A model generated the notes under the pieces. The model was not told the DNA's origin, did no database searches, and was given only the letters and a program-made list of their open reading frames with translations. Positions 5,711 through 7,271 of a stretch of DNA of 7,271 nt are shown here, one piece after another. A program made the position numbers and the translations under genes. Source of the DNA: Chitinophaga pinensis. Lineage in GTDB: Bacteria > Planctomycetota > Phycisphaerae > Phycisphaerales > SM1A02. How positions within the stretch are numbered: the first letter of the stretch is position 1; each line of letters opens with the position of its first letter. The stretch covers positions 1 through 7,271 of the forward strand of contig CALQCP020000115.1 in the NCBI GenBank assembly GCA_943329105.2, in the 5' to 3' direction.

Positions 5711-7042
5711 ATGGCACGGCAGACTCGCAGAGTTGTTATCACCGGTACTGGAACCGTTACGCCCTTTGGCCTCGGCATCAGTGCGCTCTGGAGCGCGCTC
5801 TGCGAGGGCAAGAGCAGCATCGGCCCATGTCGTACGTTTGATTTCAGTGGCTTCCCTACGCCGTTCGTTGCGCAGATCGCCGACGAGCTGTTTGATGTGA
5901 AGGCGGTGGTTCCGAAGTCGCATCGCAAGGCCACCAAGGTCATGTCACGCGATATTGAACTTGCGGTGGGCGCGGCCACGGAGGCGATCAACCACGCGAA
6001 GATCATTACCAAGTCACATGAGCAGGAGTCGGTCACGATTCCGCCCGGTCGCTTCGGTTGCCACATCGGCGCCGGACTGATTGCTGCTGAAGAGAATGAA
6101 CTCACCGGCGCACTGGCCTCCGCGCGCGGCGCTGATGGAAAGTTTGACATCAGTCGCTGGGGCAGTGAGGGCATCAAGAACCTGACGCCGCTGTGGATGC
6201 TCAAGTATCTGCCCAACATGCTGGCGTGTCACGTGACCATCATTCATGATTGTCAGGGTCCGTCCAACACCATCACCTGCGCTGAAGCGAGCAGTCTGCT
6301 TTCGATCGGCGAGTCAATGCGCGTGATCGGTCGCGGCGATGCGGATGCATGTATCTCTGGTGGCGCTGAAAGTAAGACCAACCTGATGGGCATGATGCGT
6401 CAGCATTACGCCAAGCGACTCGCTGCCACCGCGGCTGGCGAAGACCCGACGCGCGTGGTTCGCCCGTATGCCCCCGATGCCAAAGGCTGCGTGCCGGGCG
6501 AGGGCGGTGGTCTCTTGGTGCTTGAAGCGATGGATGCCGCAACGGCGCGCGGTGCCGTTCCGCTTGCTGAATTGGCTGGATTTGGCGCAAGTCAGAGTTT
6601 CTGCCCGGACACGCTCGGCGTTGATCCGGAGGCAGACGGCCAGGGAATCGTGGACGCCATTGAGGCCGCGCTCACCGATGCAGGAATGTCGCCCGATGCC
6701 ATCGATGCCATCATTCCGTTCGGCATGGGTGTCACGCTGGTGGACGCCGCCGAACGCGCCGCGATCCACACGGTGTTTGGCGCGCGCGCTGCGCAGATTC
6801 CAATCATCACGCTGACGCCAGCAATCGGTAACTGCGGCGCGGGCAACGGCGCCATTGCGGCAGCGGTTGCCGTGCGCTGCTTGACCGAGCAACGTCTGCC
6901 AGCACGTATCAATACCGCTGGTGCCGTTGGTCTTGACGCCAACGCATGCGCCACGCGCGCTGCGAAACTGAACGCGATTCTTGTCTTCACACCCAGCCTC
7001 GGCGGACAGAACGCCGCGGCCATTATCCGGAGCATCGCATGA
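5711..7042 (+). CDS. Catalytically dead beta-ketoacyl-ACP synthase homologue (KS-beta/chain-length-factor type)
   Basis: 443 aa, a full-length thiolase-fold KS related to FabF (usually about 410-425). It begins VVITGTGTVTPFG and has the central NMLACHVTI...GPSNTIT block, the GDADACISGGAES motif (209-221) and the GCVPGEGGGLLVLE motif (259-272). Compared without gaps to E. coli FabF recalled from memory, all catalytic positions differ: Cys163 is E192 (CAEASS for TACTSG), His303 is F337 (PFGMG for AHGTS), Lys335 is T369 and His340 is N374 (GNCGAGNGA for GHLLGAAGA). It therefore should not condense acyl chains. Such dead partners pair with an active KS in type II polyketide and aryl polyene systems (chain-length factor, where Cys is usually Gln). 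The next gene, overlapping by ATGA, is a KS, which fits a heterodimer. Residues 130-150 (GALASARGADGKFDISRWG) are slightly longer than in FabF. The substrate is unknown. Start: ATG at 5711, just before MARQTRRVVI, without an SD. Confidence 0.9.
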   Translation: MARQTRRVVITGTGTVTPFGLGISALWSALCEGKSSIGPCRTFDFSGFPTPFVAQIADELFDVKAVVPKSHRKATKVMSRDIELAVGAATEAINHAKIITKSHEQESVTIPPGRFGCHIGAGLIAAEENELTGALASARGADGKFDISRWGSEGIKNLTPLWMLKYLPNMLACHVTIIHDCQGPSNTITCAEASSLLSIGESMRVIGRGDADACISGGAESKTNLMGMMRQHYAKRLAATAAGEDPTRVVRPYAPDAKGCVPGEGGGLLVLEAMDAATARGAVPLAELAGFGASQSFCPDTLGVDPEADGQGIVDAIEAALTDAGMSPDAIDAIIPFGMGVTLVDAAERAAIHTVFGARAAQIPIITLTPAIGNCGAGNGAIAAAVAVRCLTEQRLPARINTAGAVGLDANACATRAAKLNAILVFTPSLGGQNAAAIIRSIA

Positions 7043-7271
7043 GCGCGCCCCGAAATACAGAAATCCCTCGCATTGTTGTCACCGGCACCGGCTGGGTGAC
7101 GCCACTTGGTCATAATATTGAAGGCGTCTGGAAGCGTCTCTTGAATGCTGAGAGCGGTATGGCACCGATCACGCGATTCGATGCGCGCACGTTCCCCACT
7201 ACGTTCGCTGCCGAAGTCACTGACTATGACGTCGCGGGGTACGTGAAGGATCCCAAGGTGCACGCCACGGC
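7039..7271 (+). CDS. Beta-ketoacyl-ACP synthase (FabF-like), N-terminal part, cut by window edge
   Basis: 77 codons and two bases are visible. The N-terminus reads PRIVVTGTGWVTPLGHNIEGVW, the typical first strand-turn-helix of KAS II/FabF, followed by ITRFDARTFPTTFAAEVTDYD, the usual segment after it. The ATG overlaps the TGA of the dead KS (ATGA), so the two are co-translated and probably form a complex. The catalytic Cys-His-His region lies beyond the window. I expect this subunit to be the active one because its partner cannot be, but that cannot be seen here. A plain housekeeping FabF is the alternative. Confidence 0.85.
   Translation, partial: MSAPRNTEIPRIVVTGTGWVTPLGHNIEGVWKRLLNAESGMAPITRFDARTFPTTFAAEVTDYDVAGYVKDPKVHAT

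Noticed and set aside
6592..7263. 223-codon minus-strand frame opposite the KS genes, with others at 5704-6219 and 6314-6892
   Set aside because: Antisense shadows of strongly conserved KS coding sequence, with no recognisable motifs.

Overview
The window is GC-rich and densely coded. It resembles a chromosomal segment of a Planctomycetota bacterium, possibly Phycisphaerae. This placement is an inference from three things: an ExbB-type channel with an extra N-terminal signal-like segment, beside a membrane-anchored von Willebrand A-like (vWA) protein; sparse Shine-Dalgarno (SD) sequences; and a tRNA gene without encoded CCA. No marker gene is present to prove it.

Layout. Leftward from about 4017 to the left edge runs one tightly packed operon: a DoxX-family membrane protein with a large insert, a TonB-like/vWA-like chimeric protein, an ExbB/TolQ/MotA-family channel, two different ExbD/TolR proteins, and the first codons of a probable exported protein cut by the window edge. 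All five junctions overlap (ATGA, ATGA, TGATG, GTGAATAA, GTGA), which points to translational coupling and one functional unit: a proton-driven inner-membrane motor whose third partner is not an ordinary TonB.

A divergent intergenic region of about 100 bp separates this operon from rightward genes: tRNA-Leu(UAG), then only 33 nt later a class II DAHP synthase (first step of the shikimate pathway). After 84 bp comes a pair of beta-ketoacyl-ACP synthase (KS) genes joined by an ATGA overlap. The first KS has lost all three catalytic residues (Cys, His, His replaced by Glu, Phe, Asn), so it looks like a chain-length-factor/KS-beta type subunit. The second is cut by the right edge after 77 codons and has a normal KS N-terminus.

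The two most notable points are the TonB-like/vWA-like chimera inside an exbB-exbD-exbD operon and the catalytically dead KS preceding a second KS. A smaller point is a shared TAGACT element 7 or 9 nt before the ATG of two genes that lack an SD, suggesting leaderless or nearly leaderless mRNAs.
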